Positions 15,939 through 26,100 are shown, counted from the first letter of the stretch. The stretch: 64,000 nucleotides of DNA from JANNRA01 sp031401035 (GCA_031401035.1 JANNRA010000118.1:13301-77300); one strand, 5' to 3'. Translations and numbers: made by a program. The notes: generated by a model from the letters alone, not told the origin.

Positions 15939-17011
15939 CAGGCCTCGGGCAGGATGGCGAACTTGGCGCCGCCGCCGGCGCGCTGGCACTCGAGTGCGTC
16001 AGCGAGACGCTCGAGCGGATAGGTGCCGGCGACCAACGCCCCGCCACCGAGGGCCCCGCCGCTCAACAGCTCGAAGGCGGCGCGGACGTCGCGCGGCGTG
16101 AAGTGGAAGGGGCTCGCGATGGTCACCTGGTCGTAGTGCAACCTGGCGGTGTCGAAGCGGACCAGGCTGCCCACCGGGCAGCCGCCAAAGAGAATCACCT
16201 GCCCGCCACGGCGCGCCATCGCCGGCGCCGCTTCCCACACCTCGACCTGGCCCGTGCACTCGATGACCACGTCGGCGCCGCGGCCCCCCGTACGCGCCAA
16301 TACCGCCTCCCGCGCACCGTGCACGTCGCTCGCCAACACCGCCGCGCCAAGCGCCGCCGCCTGCGCCGCACGCGCCGCGCTGCGCGCGACCACCAGGACA
16401 TCCGAGACCCCCTGCGCGCGCAGCACCAGCAGGTGCAGCAGCGCAATCGCACCGGCACCGACCAACACCACGCAATCGTCCGGCCGCAGCCGCACGGCCG
16501 ACAACCCATGCATGACGCAGGCCAGCGGCTCCAGTAGGGCCGCCTCGGCGAACGACAGCGCGGAGGGCTTTGCGAAGAGATTGGTGCGCACCACCGCGCC
16601 GGGCAGCTTCACGTACTCGGCGAAGGCGCCGAGCACGAACTGCCCCTTCACCTGATCACACAGGTTCTCCTGGCCGCGCGCGCAGACGTAGCAGGCGCCA
16701 CACGGCGCCGTTGGCGCCGCCATGATCGCGTCGCCCTCGCACAGGCCGCGCACCGTCGCCCCGACCTCCGATACCTCGCCGGAGAACTCGTGCCCAAACA
16801 GCGTCGGCGTTGGGAACAGGGGATGGCCGCGTAAGTAGGTCTTGATGTCGGTCCCGCAGGTCAGCGCGGCTCGCACGCGCACGACAATGCCGTCCGGGTC
16901 GGCGCGCGGTCGCGGCAGCGCCCGCAGCTCCAACGTGCCCGGACGCACGAGCACATGCCCGCGCATTGTCAGCGCAGCGGCGGACCCCGCGGCGGCCGGC
17001 GCGCCGGTCAC
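15935..17011 (-). CDS. Zinc-dependent medium-chain alcohol/polyol dehydrogenase (first of pair)
   Basis: The 358-aa protein has the catalytic-zinc region CGTDIK and GHEFSGEV, the structural-zinc cysteines CGACYVCARGQENLC and the Rossmann motif VLVGAGAIALLHLLVLRAQG. It shares architecture with its downstream neighbour but differs throughout, so the pair may be paralogues or subunits acting on different steps. The GTG at 17011 overlaps the coaD stop as GTGA. A second candidate is ATG at 16966 (MRGHVLVRPG), which matches the usual family start better and would remove a low-complexity 15-residue leader. Confidence 0.87.
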   Translation of the reverse strand: MTGAPAAAGSAAALTMRGHVLVRPGTLELRALPRPRADPDGIVVRVRAALTCGTDIKTYLRGHPLFPTPTLFGHEFSGEVSEVGATVRGLCEGDAIMAAPTAPCGACYVCARGQENLCDQVKGQFVLGAFAEYVKLPGAVVRTNLFAKPSALSFAEAALLEPLACVMHGLSAVRLRPDDCVVLVGAGAIALLHLLVLRAQGVSDVLVVARSAARAAQAAALGAAVLASDVHGAREAVLARTGGRGADVVIECTGQVEVWEAAPAMARRGGQVILFGGCPVGSLVRFDTARLHYDQVTIASPFHFTPRDVRAAFELLSGGALGGGALVAGTYPLERLADALECQRAGGGAKFAILPEAW

Positions 17012-17505
17012 GTGCGCGCGCGAGGGAATTTCGCCACCAGTGCCCGGTGGACGACCGGCGGCACCAGCCCCGACACGTCGCCACCCAGGCTGGCGACCTC
17101 CTTCACGAGCCGCGACGCCGTATAAAAGTAGGCCTCGCTGGCGGTCATGAAGTAGGTCTCGACATGGGTGTTCAAGTGGCGGTTCATCATCGCCATCTGA
17201 AACTCGTACTCGAAGTCCGACACGGCGCGCAGGCCGCGGATGATGGCGTCGGCATTGATGCGATCGCAGTAGTGGACCAGCAACCCGTCGAACGCATCGA
17301 CTGTGACGCGGTCGTGGACGTCGGCAAGGGCCTCGGTCACCATCGCGACGCGCTCGGCCGCGGTGAAGAGGCCCGTCTCTTTGGCCGGGTTGTGAGCGAC
17401 GGCCACGACGATCTCATGGAAAACGCCGAGGGCGCGGCGAACGATATCGAGGTGCCCCTTCGTAATAGGGTCGAACGACCCTGCGTAGACTGCCTTCCGG
17501 TTCAC
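17008..17505 (-). CDS. coaD: Pantetheine-phosphate adenylyltransferase
   Basis: CoaD transfers AMP from ATP to 4'-phosphopantetheine, the fourth step of CoA synthesis. At 165 aa it has the normal length and the nucleotidyltransferase signature AGSFDPITKGHLDIV (TxGH box), the loop IIRGLRAVSDFEYEFQMA and NRHLNTHVETYFM. GTG at 17505 overlaps the rsmD stop by 4 nt. The rsmD-coaD pair is a widely conserved arrangement. The coaBC gene for the preceding steps lies at 52-53 kb. Confidence 0.97.
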   Translation of the reverse strand: MNRKAVYAGSFDPITKGHLDIVRRALGVFHEIVVAVAHNPAKETGLFTAAERVAMVTEALADVHDRVTVDAFDGLLVHYCDRINADAIIRGLRAVSDFEYEFQMAMMNRHLNTHVETYFMTASEAYFYTASRLVKEVASLGGDVSGLVPPVVHRALVAKFPRART

Positions 17506-18086
17506 GGTCCCGCCGCCAGCTCCGTCGGGCGCATGTCCTCGAACAGCGCCAGCGCCGTCTTCCCATAGCGCTTGGCGACGGTCAACTGGAGGCAGCCGAA
17601 GGCCGGCCCCAGCGCGTCGTCGCTATGGTGCTCGGCAACCACCCAGGCGCCCGGGCGGGTCAGCCCGAGCGCCGCCAGACTCGCCACGGATGCCGCCGCC
17701 AGATCGTGTCCGTAGGGCGGATCGAGCACCACACCGTCGAAGCGCGCGCCGCGCCGCGCCAGGTCGCGCAGCGCCCCGTCCACAGGTGCCGCCAGCACGC
17801 GGCCGCGCTCAGCGAAGCCGCAGCGCTCGAGGTTGGCAGCCAGGATCCGGCGCGCCGCCGGGTCGCTCTCGACGAACAGCGCCGTGGCGGCCCCGCGGCT
17901 CAGGGCCTCGATCCCCAACCCGCCACTCCCAGCAAACAGGTCGAGCACCGCCGTCCCCGCCAGTTCGAAGCGGCTCGCGAGCATGCTGAACAACGCCTCC
18001 TTGACGCGGTCGGCAGTCGGACGCACGGCGATTCCCGGTACGCTGTTCAGACGACGCCCCCTGGCGCTCCCGGCAATCACGCGCAT
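17502..18086 (-). CDS. rsmD: 16S rRNA (guanine(966)-N2)-methyltransferase
   Basis: RsmD methylates G966 of 16S rRNA in the assembled 30S particle. The 194-aa form starting at ATG 18086 begins MRVIAGSARGRRL, the usual family start. It has RPTADRVKEALFSML, the SAM-binding motif LDLFAGSGGLGIEALSRGA and the catalytic LDPPYG. A longer reading from 18152 adds 22 unsupported residues. It heads a four-gene chain rsmD, coaD and two dehydrogenases in which every junction is a GTGA overlap. Confidence 0.94.
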   Translation of the reverse strand: MRVIAGSARGRRLNSVPGIAVRPTADRVKEALFSMLASRFELAGTAVLDLFAGSGGLGIEALSRGAATALFVESDPAARRILAANLERCGFAERGRVLAAPVDGALRDLARRGARFDGVVLDPPYGHDLAAASVASLAALGLTRPGAWVVAEHHSDDALGPAFGCLQLTVAKRYGKTALALFEDMRPTELAAGP

Positions 18087-18167
18087 GCCCAGGCGCCCTA
18101 CCCCAGCGTCGGCCAACACCGCAACGCGCCGCTTGAGTGACGGCGTCGACACCGGTACACGCAGGAG

Positions 18168-18956
18168 ATGGTGATCCGCCGACGCTCCTCCTCCCCGCCG
18201 CTTCGAGTCACCCTTGGCGCACGGCTGACGCTGGCCGCACTGCTCGCACTGGTCGCCGGCTGCGACGGAAGTCAGGAGACCCTGCGCGAGTTACGCGACC
18301 AGCAGCGCGAGATTCTCACCAAGCTCACCGCCCTGGAGCAGAAGGTCGACCGCGGCGGCACGCGACCAGCCGCGCCGGCGCGCGCCAGCGGCCCGAACCC
18401 GAGCCGCACCTATGCCCTGCCGATCGGCGCCTCGCCGAGCCGAGGACCCGCCGACGCGCCCGTCACCATCGTCGAGTTCTCGGATTTTCAGTGCCCGTTC
18501 TGCGCCCGCTCGGAGGGCCTCGTCGCACAGGCGCTGCAGGCGTATCCGACCCAGGCGCGCGTCGTCTACAAACACTTCCCGCTCGTATCCATCCATCCGC
18601 AAGCCATGCCGGCGGCGCTCGCAACCGTCGCGGCCCAGCGTCAGGGAAAGTTCTGGGAGATGCACGAGTTGCTCTTCGCCAACCAGCGCGCCCTCGGCCC
18701 CGAGCAGATCGAGGAGTACGCGCGCCGCATCGGCCTCGACGTGCAGCGCTTCAAGGCCGACATCGCCTCGGACGGGGTCAAGGCGCAGGTGCAGGAGGAC
18801 ATCGAACTGGCGCGCCGCAGCGGCGTGCGCGGCACGCCGACGGTTTTCGTCAACGGCAGGTTGCTGCAGAACCGGTCGCTCGACGGGTTCAAGGAGCTCA
18901 TCGAACCGCAGCTAGCCGCCGCACGGTCGGCGACGCCAGCCGCTGCCGACCACTGA
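18168..18956 (+). CDS. Exported DsbA-like thiol oxidoreductase lipoprotein
   Basis: This 262-aa protein has a lipoprotein signal (ALLALVAGC, Cys32), a short helical coiled-coil stretch (about 35-62), an Ala/Pro linker and a DsbA-type thioredoxin domain from about 95. The active site is CPFC (C109, C112) in FSDFQCPFCAR, and the cis-proline loop is RGTPTVFVNG. It should form or rearrange disulphides outside the inner membrane. The next gene on the same strand, 82 nt away, encodes a very cysteine-rich exported enzyme, a plausible client. No DsbB-like partner is seen in the window. Confidence 0.88.
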   Translation: MVIRRRSSSPPLRVTLGARLTLAALLALVAGCDGSQETLRELRDQQREILTKLTALEQKVDRGGTRPAAPARASGPNPSRTYALPIGASPSRGPADAPVTIVEFSDFQCPFCARSEGLVAQALQAYPTQARVVYKHFPLVSIHPQAMPAALATVAAQRQGKFWEMHELLFANQRALGPEQIEEYARRIGLDVQRFKADIASDGVKAQVQEDIELARRSGVRGTPTVFVNGRLLQNRSLDGFKELIEPQLAAARSATPAAADH

Positions 18957-19038
18957 GCCGCTCCGATCGACCGTTCAGCCGGCCTGAATTGAGGCGGCTC
19001 CTAATGACGCGATAAGAACTCGTTGGGGGAAATCGATC

Positions 19039-21042
19039 ATGCGACGCAGCAGAACGACCATGCGGGGGGATCGACGACTGGCGGCGACGGCGCTGCTCGG
19101 CCTCTGCCTGTCGGCCGCCACGGCCAGCGGCGAGGACTGTGCGCAGAGCTTTACGAGCACCTTCGATGCGATCCAGGAGGTGATCTTCGAGAATCGCGGT
19201 TGCACCAGCGCCGCATGCCATGACGGCAGCGCCTCCGGCGGTCTCGATCTGCGCGCTGAGCAGGCCTACGACAGCCTGGTCAGCCAACCGGCCGCGACGG
19301 TGCCCAACTGGCAGCGCGTGCGCCCTGGAGAGAAGGACCGTAGCCTGCTGTTCGTCAACGTCGCCGCCAAGACCCTGCCCGACGACTTCACGGCACCCCT
19401 GCGGCCCATGCCGCTCGGGCCGCTGCCCGGCCTGTCGACCAATGAGATCGAGGCGCTACGGCGCTGGATCGAGGCAGGGGCACCGCGCGACGTGACGGTC
19501 GCCGGCACCGCCGATCTGCTCGACGCCTGCCTGCCGCCGCCACAGCCGATCGAGATCGAGCCGCTGCCGCCACCGCAGCCGGGCGAGGGCGTGCAGATCC
19601 GCATGCCGCGCTGGATCGTCAAGCAGAAGAGCGAGACGGAAGTCTGCTTCGCCAGCTACTACGACGTCACCGATCAGGTCCCGGAGCAGTATCGCGGCCC
19701 CAACGGCACCTTCCGCTACGGGCGTGAGACCCTGCGCCAGGACCCGCTCAGCCACCACCTCATCGTCAATCTCTACGAAGGCGTAAAGACTCCGACTGAT
19801 CCAGTGTGGGGCACATTCAAATGCCGCGGCGGCGCGCTCGACGGCCAGGTCTGCACGCCAACCGTGCTCGGCTTCTGTGGCGCCGGCGAATGCGCCAACG
19901 AAGCGCTCAAGAGCATCGCCTGCACGGGCCAATCGAATCTGCCCGGCGATGCAGGTCTCGGCGTCAACGCCTCCGGCTTTACCGGCGCGCAAGAGACCGC
20001 CCTGACCAATGAGTTGGCGCCCGGCGTGTACGGTGAGGTGCCCCTCACGGGCATGATCATCTGGAACTCACACGCCTTCAACACCACTGATCAGGACGGC
20101 AAGCTCGAGGCCTGGATCAATTTCTACTTCGCCGAGCCCGAGGACCAGCGCTACCCGCTGCGCGGTATCTTCAACACATCCAAGATCTTCGCCATGAACG
20201 TGCCGGCGTTCACGGCGCAAGAACTCTGCCAGGTCAACCCCTTTCCGCCCAACACGCAGCTGTTCGAGCTGAGCTCGCACATGCACCAGCGCGGCAAGCG
20301 TTGGCGTACATTTGAAGGCGCCTGGCGCTGCGCGGGTGGCGCCAACGCCGGCGCGCCCTGCTCGCCGTACGGCCCGGACGCGGCCTTCGAAACGCCCGAC
20401 CTGTGCGCTGGCGCGCCATGTCGATCGGCCAGGCCGCCGGCCGGGGGCGACTGCAACGCCGACCTGGTCGTCAGCATCGACGAGTTGGTGCGCAGCGTCG
20501 GCATTGCCCTCGGTGGCGCGGTGACCGACTGTCTGCGCGCCGACGTGAACGAGGACGGCGCGCTGACGGTCGACGAGATCGTCACGGCGGTACGGTCGGC
20601 CAGCGAAGCGGGCGATCGCGACCCCGACGACAGCCTGCTGTACACCAGCTTCATCTACAACGACCCGATCGTCGTCCGCTACGAACCGGCCAAGGCTCTC
20701 GGCGGCACCCACTCGGTGCCGGAGGAGCGCGCCGTCACCTACTGCGCGCTGTACGACAACGGCTATGCCGACCCGGCGCGCGTGAAGATGAAGTCCACCT
20801 CTCCGCCTACACCAATCGGTATCCCCGGCCTGCTCGGCGGCCCCTGCGCGACGCCGACGGCCTGTACCGCCGGGCTGCTTGGCTCGCCCTGCTCGGGCGC
20901 CACGCCGCAGCAGCGCCACGCCGCCTGCGACACCAGCCCCGGCGCCGGCGACGGCGTGTGCGATGCCTGTCCGCTGCTCGGGGGTGTCACGACCGAGGAC
21001 GAGATGTGCATTCTGATGGGGTCGTTCTACGTGAAGCAGTGA
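19039..21042 (+). CDS. Copper type II ascorbate-dependent monooxygenase-like protein with CX4CH site and dockerin-like insert
   Basis: The 667-aa exported protein has a signal peptide and a heme-type site CTSAACH (C55, C60, H61; CX4CH) in a small N-terminal cytochrome-like domain. A two-domain copper monooxygenase core of the PHM/DBM kind follows: HH pair at 239-240 (DPLSHHLIV), H345 (WNSHAFN), HxH at 414/416 (SHMHQRG) and a Met ligand at 656 (DEMCILM). Between the HxH and Met sites, residues about 472-524 form two EF-hand/dockerin-like repeats (CNADLVVSIDELV, DVNEDGALTVDEI). About 30 cysteines are present. PHM-type enzymes hydroxylate C-H bonds using two coppers; the substrate here is unknown. 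GGGGGA precedes the start. Confidence 0.75.
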   Translation: MRRSRTTMRGDRRLAATALLGLCLSAATASGEDCAQSFTSTFDAIQEVIFENRGCTSAACHDGSASGGLDLRAEQAYDSLVSQPAATVPNWQRVRPGEKDRSLLFVNVAAKTLPDDFTAPLRPMPLGPLPGLSTNEIEALRRWIEAGAPRDVTVAGTADLLDACLPPPQPIEIEPLPPPQPGEGVQIRMPRWIVKQKSETEVCFASYYDVTDQVPEQYRGPNGTFRYGRETLRQDPLSHHLIVNLYEGVKTPTDPVWGTFKCRGGALDGQVCTPTVLGFCGAGECANEALKSIACTGQSNLPGDAGLGVNASGFTGAQETALTNELAPGVYGEVPLTGMIIWNSHAFNTTDQDGKLEAWINFYFAEPEDQRYPLRGIFNTSKIFAMNVPAFTAQELCQVNPFPPNTQLFELSSHMHQRGKRWRTFEGAWRCAGGANAGAPCSPYGPDAAFETPDLCAGAPCRSARPPAGGDCNADLVVSIDELVRSVGIALGGAVTDCLRADVNEDGALTVDEIVTAVRSASEAGDRDPDDSLLYTSFIYNDPIVVRYEPAKALGGTHSVPEERAVTYCALYDNGYADPARVKMKSTSPPTPIGIPGLLGGPCATPTACTAGLLGSPCSGATPQQRHAACDTSPGAGDGVCDACPLLGGVTTEDEMCILMGSFYVKQ

Positions 21043-21044
21043 GT

Positions 21045-21926
21045 ATGCCACGGCGCGGCGGCGGATCGGGCAGCCTTCCGATCCGCCGCCACATGGTGCG
21101 CCTCGCCCTGCTCCTGCTCGCCGCCGCCACGCCCTTCCCAACCTGGGCGCACGGCATACCGGTCGCGCTCGCCGTCTGGGGCGATTTCCCGCCCACCGTG
21201 GCACGCTGTCAGCGCGATATCGGCCGCGCCGCATCCCTTTGCGGCCTGCAGGCCTGGCGTATCCGGCGCGACTGCGCGCTGACGGCGTTGCGCGGCGCGC
21301 CATGCAACCCGGTCGCTGCCGCCGCCGCAATCGAGGCGGCGCGCCTGCGCGCGGCCGAGCGGGTGTCGTCCTCGTGTACCCCGTCGCATGCCGGCATGCT
21401 GCAGTTCCTTGACCTCTCCGAGGCGCAGCGCGATGCCGTCCGCTTCTGTCGCGAGGCCGAAGCGGCCCTGGTCTCGGTGGTCCTCGCGCCCCTGGCCAGC
21501 GACGCCGCACCCGCTTGCGCCGGCGCCGCGGCCACCGCGGCCACCCAACTGCTGGGACTTGCGTTTCAGTCGCGCCAGCGGCTGCTCGGACTCATCGCCG
21601 GACAGCCGTTCACCCCGCCCGCCAAGCGCGCACTGGTCGTCGCGTCCGACACCGCGATCGCCCGCGCCCGCACCAGTCTCGCCGCCGGCATCGTCGCGAC
21701 CTGCGGCGCCGACGTCGTCGCGGCCCTGTACGGGCGCGACGCGGACGGACTGCTGGCCGCCGTCGCAACACGGAGCGACTGCTTGGCTGGCGAGGCCTAC
21801 GCCCAAGACGGGGTCGTCTGCCCCGTATCGGAATGCGGCAACCGCATGCAGGAGCGTGCCGAGGAGTGCGACGACGGCAACGCCGACGGCGGCGACGGCT
21901 GCAGCGGCGACTGCTTGCGCGAGTGA
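21045..21926 (+). CDS. Exported cysteine-containing protein with C-terminal DUF4215 repeat
   Basis: The 293-aa product starts 2 nt after the monooxygenase stop, so the two are surely cotranscribed. It has an N-terminal signal (VRLALLLLAAATPFPTWAHG), a helical alanine-rich middle with about ten spaced cysteines and no recognised fold, and a C-terminal DUF4215 module (CGNRMQERAEECDDGN, GGDGCSGDC), a disulphide-rich repeat common in Myxococcota and relatives. The first ATG (21045) is used; ATG 21093 just before the hydrophobic stretch is an alternative. It may be a partner of the monooxygenase at the cell surface. Confidence 0.7.
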   Translation: MPRRGGGSGSLPIRRHMVRLALLLLAAATPFPTWAHGIPVALAVWGDFPPTVARCQRDIGRAASLCGLQAWRIRRDCALTALRGAPCNPVAAAAAIEAARLRAAERVSSSCTPSHAGMLQFLDLSEAQRDAVRFCREAEAALVSVVLAPLASDAAPACAGAAATAATQLLGLAFQSRQRLLGLIAGQPFTPPAKRALVVASDTAIARARTSLAAGIVATCGADVVAALYGRDADGLLAAVATRSDCLAGEAYAQDGVVCPVSECGNRMQERAEECDDGNADGGDGCSGDCLRE

Positions 21927-21929
21927 CGC

Positions 21930-23138
21930 TCAGGTCCGGTAGTCGGAGTTGAAGCGGACGTAGTCGACGGTCAGGTCGCTCGCCATGCGCAAGGCTGCGC
22001 CGCGACCGGCGTGCAGGTCGAGAGTGAGCGTGAACTCGGGACGCGCCGCGATCCGATTCGCCCGCCGCTCGTTGCTGCCCACCACCTCGACGCCCCGCCG
22101 AACGATCGGCACATCGTCGAGGAACACGTCGATCCGCTCCGGATCGAAGCGGGCGCCGCTGTACCCGGCCGCGCAGACAACCCGGCCGGCGTAGGGATCG
22201 CCGCCGAAGAAGGCGCTCTTGCACAGTGGCGAGCGGGCAATCGCATCCGCCACGCGCGTCGCATCGCGGCTCGTGCGCGCTCCTCGCACGACGATATCGA
22301 CCAGTCGAGTCGCCCCCTCACCATCTTTGACCACCAGCCGCGCCACGCGCCGCAACAGTGTGGCCACGGCCGCGGCAAACGCCGGATAGCCCCGCGACCT
22401 CGTCGTCAGCGGCGGATTGCCAGCGACGCCGTTTGCCAGCACCAGGACCGTGTCGTTGGTACTCATGTCGCCGTCCACGACGATCGCATTGAGCGACCCG
22501 GGCAGCGCCGCCTGTAACGCCGACCGCAGAGCCGGGCGCGTGACCGCGGCATCGGTCAGGACATAGACCAGCAGCGTCGCCATGTTCGGCGCGATCATTC
22601 CAGCCCCCTTGGCCAGGACGGCGATGGTCGTGTCACGCCGCCCGAGGCGCACGCGCTCGATGCCGAATTTGGCAAAGGCGTCGGTCGTCATGATGCCGTC
22701 GAGCGCCGCCTGAAAGCCGTCCGGCGCCAACGCCGCGACGGCGTCGAGAACGCCAGCCCGCAGCCTTTCGCGCTGCAGTTGCACGCCGATCCGTCCGGTT
22801 GAAGACGGCACCACCAGCCGCACATCGATCCCCAATGCGCCGGCAGCCACATCGGTCATCGCGCGCGCCGCGGCGAGGCCCTCGCGACCAGTAAAGGCGT
22901 TGGCGTTGCCGCTGTTGACCAGGATCGCCTGGGCGCGACCGCCGCGCAGGCGTTCGCGCCCGATGCGCACCGGCGCCGCCTGGACCCGATTGGTAGTGAA
23001 GACACCGACCGCGGTGGCCGGGACATCGGACACGATCAACGCGACGTCGCGGCGCCCGCTCTCCTTGATCCCGCAGGCGACGCCGGCGAACCGAAAACCC
23101 GGCACCCGAATCACCGGGCGCCGCACCGCCAGCTTCAC
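21930..23138 (-). CDS. argJ: Bifunctional ornithine acetyltransferase / N-acetylglutamate synthase
   Basis: ArgJ moves the acetyl group from N-acetylornithine to glutamate in arginine synthesis and may also make acetylglutamate from acetyl-CoA. The precursor self-cleaves before a catalytic threonine; the site is seen in KGAGMIAPNMATLL (Ala-Thr bond). Other marks are ILVNSGNANAFTG, VPSSTGRIGVQL and IMTTDAF. The GTG at 23138 (402 aa) gives the usual N-terminus before VPGFRFAGVACGIKESGRRDVAL. A reading from 23243 would intrude into secA. It lies 22 nt downstream of secA on the same strand. Confidence 0.95.
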   Translation of the reverse strand: MKLAVRRPVIRVPGFRFAGVACGIKESGRRDVALIVSDVPATAVGVFTTNRVQAAPVRIGRERLRGGRAQAILVNSGNANAFTGREGLAAARAMTDVAAGALGIDVRLVVPSSTGRIGVQLQRERLRAGVLDAVAALAPDGFQAALDGIMTTDAFAKFGIERVRLGRRDTTIAVLAKGAGMIAPNMATLLVYVLTDAAVTRPALRSALQAALPGSLNAIVVDGDMSTNDTVLVLANGVAGNPPLTTRSRGYPAFAAAVATLLRRVARLVVKDGEGATRLVDIVVRGARTSRDATRVADAIARSPLCKSAFFGGDPYAGRVVCAAGYSGARFDPERIDVFLDDVPIVRRGVEVVGSNERRANRIAARPEFTLTLDLHAGRGAALRMASDLTVDYVRFNSDYRT

Positions 23139-23160
23139 CGCCGTCCCCGCCCGGCAGCGC

Positions 23161-26100
23161 TCACGAGCCGTGGCACTTCTTGAACTTCTTGCCGCTGCCG
23201 CACGGACACGGATCGTTGCGACCGGCTTTCGCCGGCTCGGCACGTCCGCCGCTCGCCGCGGCAGCGCTGCGGCGCGGCGAGACCACGGGCTGCGGATTCG
23301 GATCGCCGCCGCCGCTCATCGTCATCTGCGCCTCGGCGGGGCGCTGGCGCTGCTCGATCCTCTCCAGATCATCCGCCCGCACGGCCTGGACCGTGAACAC
23401 CTTCTGCACGGTATCGGTGTGCACGCGTTCGAGCATCTCCTCGAACATCGTGAACCCCTCCTTCTGGTACTCTTGGAGCGGGTTCTTCTGCGCATAGCCA
23501 CGCAGGCCGATGCCCTCCTTCAAGTGATCCATGTTGAGGAGGTGTTCCTTCCACAGCTGGTCGATCGTCTGCAGCACCACCAGCTTCTCGAGGTGGCGCA
23601 TCACCGGCGGCGTGAACCCTGCCTCGCGCTGGGCATGCATGGCGCGCGTCGCTTCGCGCAGTGCCGACTCGACATCTGGGGCCTTGAGGCGTTCACGGGC
23701 CTCCTCGGGCACCTGCAAGCGGACATTGAACTGACTGACGGTCGCCTCCTCGAACGCCGCCCAGTCCCAGCTATGTGCCGGGACATCGGCTGGCATGTAG
23801 CGGTCGACGACGCCCTCGATCACCGCATCCGTCATCTCGAAAACCTGCTCGGTAACCGTCTCGCCGCCGAGCACCTCGCGGCGCTGGGTATAGATCACCT
23901 CGCGCTGCTTGTTCATGACGTCGTCGTATTCGAGCAGGTGCTTGCGGACGTCGAAGTTGTGCGCCTCCACCTTCTGCTGGGCGTTGGCGATGGCCCGCGT
24001 GATCAGGCGATGCTCAATGGGCTCCCCTTCCTCCATGCCCAGACGCGTCATCAGTCCCTGGATGCGCTCGGCGCCGAAGATGCGCAGTAGGTCGTCCTCG
24101 AGGGAGAGGTAGAACCGCGAGGCGCCCGGATCGCCCTGGCGCCCGGCGCGGCCGCGCAGCTGATTATCGATGCGCCGGCTCTCGTGGCGTTCGGTGCCCA
24201 GGATGAACAGCCCACCGGCGTCGACGACCTGCTGGCGCTCGACGGCGCAGAGGGTGCGGTACTTGTGCAGCACCTCCCCGTAGACGCCGCGCTGCTCCTC
24301 TGGCGCGGCCTCCATCTGTTCGCGTACGTCGTCGATGACCTTGGTGTACTTGCGCCGCTCGCTCTCGTAGGCGTCGCGGGCCGCCGCCACCGCCGCCTCG
24401 AACGGCACGCGTGCCTCGGCATACGCCGCCTCGGCATCGCGATACGTCGTCTGAGCGGCCGCGTACGCCGCCGTGGCGTCGCACGCCGCTTCGCCATCGG
24501 TCGGCGGCGTCAGGATGCGCTGCATCGTACGCTCGAAGTCGGCCCGCACGCGGTCGAAGGCAGTGCGCGGCGCCACGGGGGCATTCGTGCCTCCCGCCGC
24601 ACGCAGCGCGCTGCACCAGTCGTCGAGAGCACGCTGCAGGCGCTCCTGCCCTTCGTCGCCGAAGTGCGGGCCCGTGACGTGGTCGATTTCGCGCAGCGTC
24701 TCGCAATAGCGCTCCGCCGCCGTCGCGCACGCCTCGCCAGCCTGATCACCCTGACCGAGTTGACCACGCGCTGCGTCGTAGGCCCCGCGCGCCTGCCAGA
24801 ACTCCTGGTCGAGGAAGGCGCGGTGCGCGGCGGTGAGCTCCTCGAGGGCCTTGGCCTGGTCCTCGGCGAGCGGCCCCCACTTCGGCTCGTGCGTCGCCCG
24901 GGCATCCTCGACCGCCTGATCGAAGCGGTCACGCAACTGCGCCAGAACATCCTCGTAGCGCATCCCGCCCTCGGGCAGGTTCGAGGTCCGCCGCACCCAG
25001 TCGTTCTCCATCTCGGCGCGAGCGAGGAACTCGGGATTGCCGCCGAGCAGGATGTCCGTGCCACGACCGGCCATGTTGGTGGCAATGGTCACCGTCCCCA
25101 GCCGCCCCGCCTGCGCGATGATGTTCGCCTCGGCTTCATGATTCACCGCGTTGAGAACGTTGTGCTTGACGCCGCGGCCCTTGAGCAGCTTCGACAGCTC
25201 CTCGGACTTCTCCACCGACACGGTGCCGACCAGCACCGGCTGGTGACGCTCGTGACATTCGGCGATCTGCAGCGCCACCGCGTCCATCTTTTCGCGGTGA
25301 CTCTTGTAGACGACATCGGCGTGGTCGATGCGTGACTGCCCCTTGTTCGGCGGGATGACGATGACATCGAGTTTGTAAATTTTCTTGAACTCGGCCGCCT
25401 CGGTGTCGGCGGTGCCGGTCATGCCCGCCAGCTTGCGGTACATGCGGAAGTAATTCTGGATCGTGATCGTCGCGAGCGTCTGATTCTCGCGTTCGATGCG
25501 CACGCCCTCCTTGGCCTCGACCGCTTGATGCAGGCCGTCCGACCAGCGTCGCCCAGGCATCAGCCGCCCAGTGAACTCGTCGACGATGATGACCTGGCCG
25601 TCCTTCACGAGGTAGTGGACGTCACGCTTGTAGAGCGTGTGGGCGCGCAGGGCCTGATTGACGTGGTGCAGGATATCGATGTGGTCCGGGTCGTAGAGGT
25701 TCTGAATGCTGAGCATCCGCTCGATCTTCGAGACACCGCTCTCGGTCAGGTGAACGTTGCGGCCCTTCTCGTCGACGGTGTAATCGCCCTGGGCGTCGAC
25801 AGCCGCCCGGTCCTCCTGCCGCACGTCGCCGACGGTCGTGGCGCCGCGGCGCAGCCGCGGCACGACGCGGTCGATCTGGAAGTACTTCTCGGTCGACGCC
25901 TCGGCCGGCCCGGAGATGATCAACGGGGTGCGCGCCTCGTCGATGAGGATGTTGTCGACCTCGTCGACGATGCCGAAGGCGAGCTCGCGCTGGACGTACT
26001 CATCGAGCGAGAACTTCATGTTGTCGCGCAGGTAGTCGAAACCGAACTCGTGGTTGGTGCCGTAGGTGATGTCCGCCGCATAGGCCGCCTTGCGTTCGAC

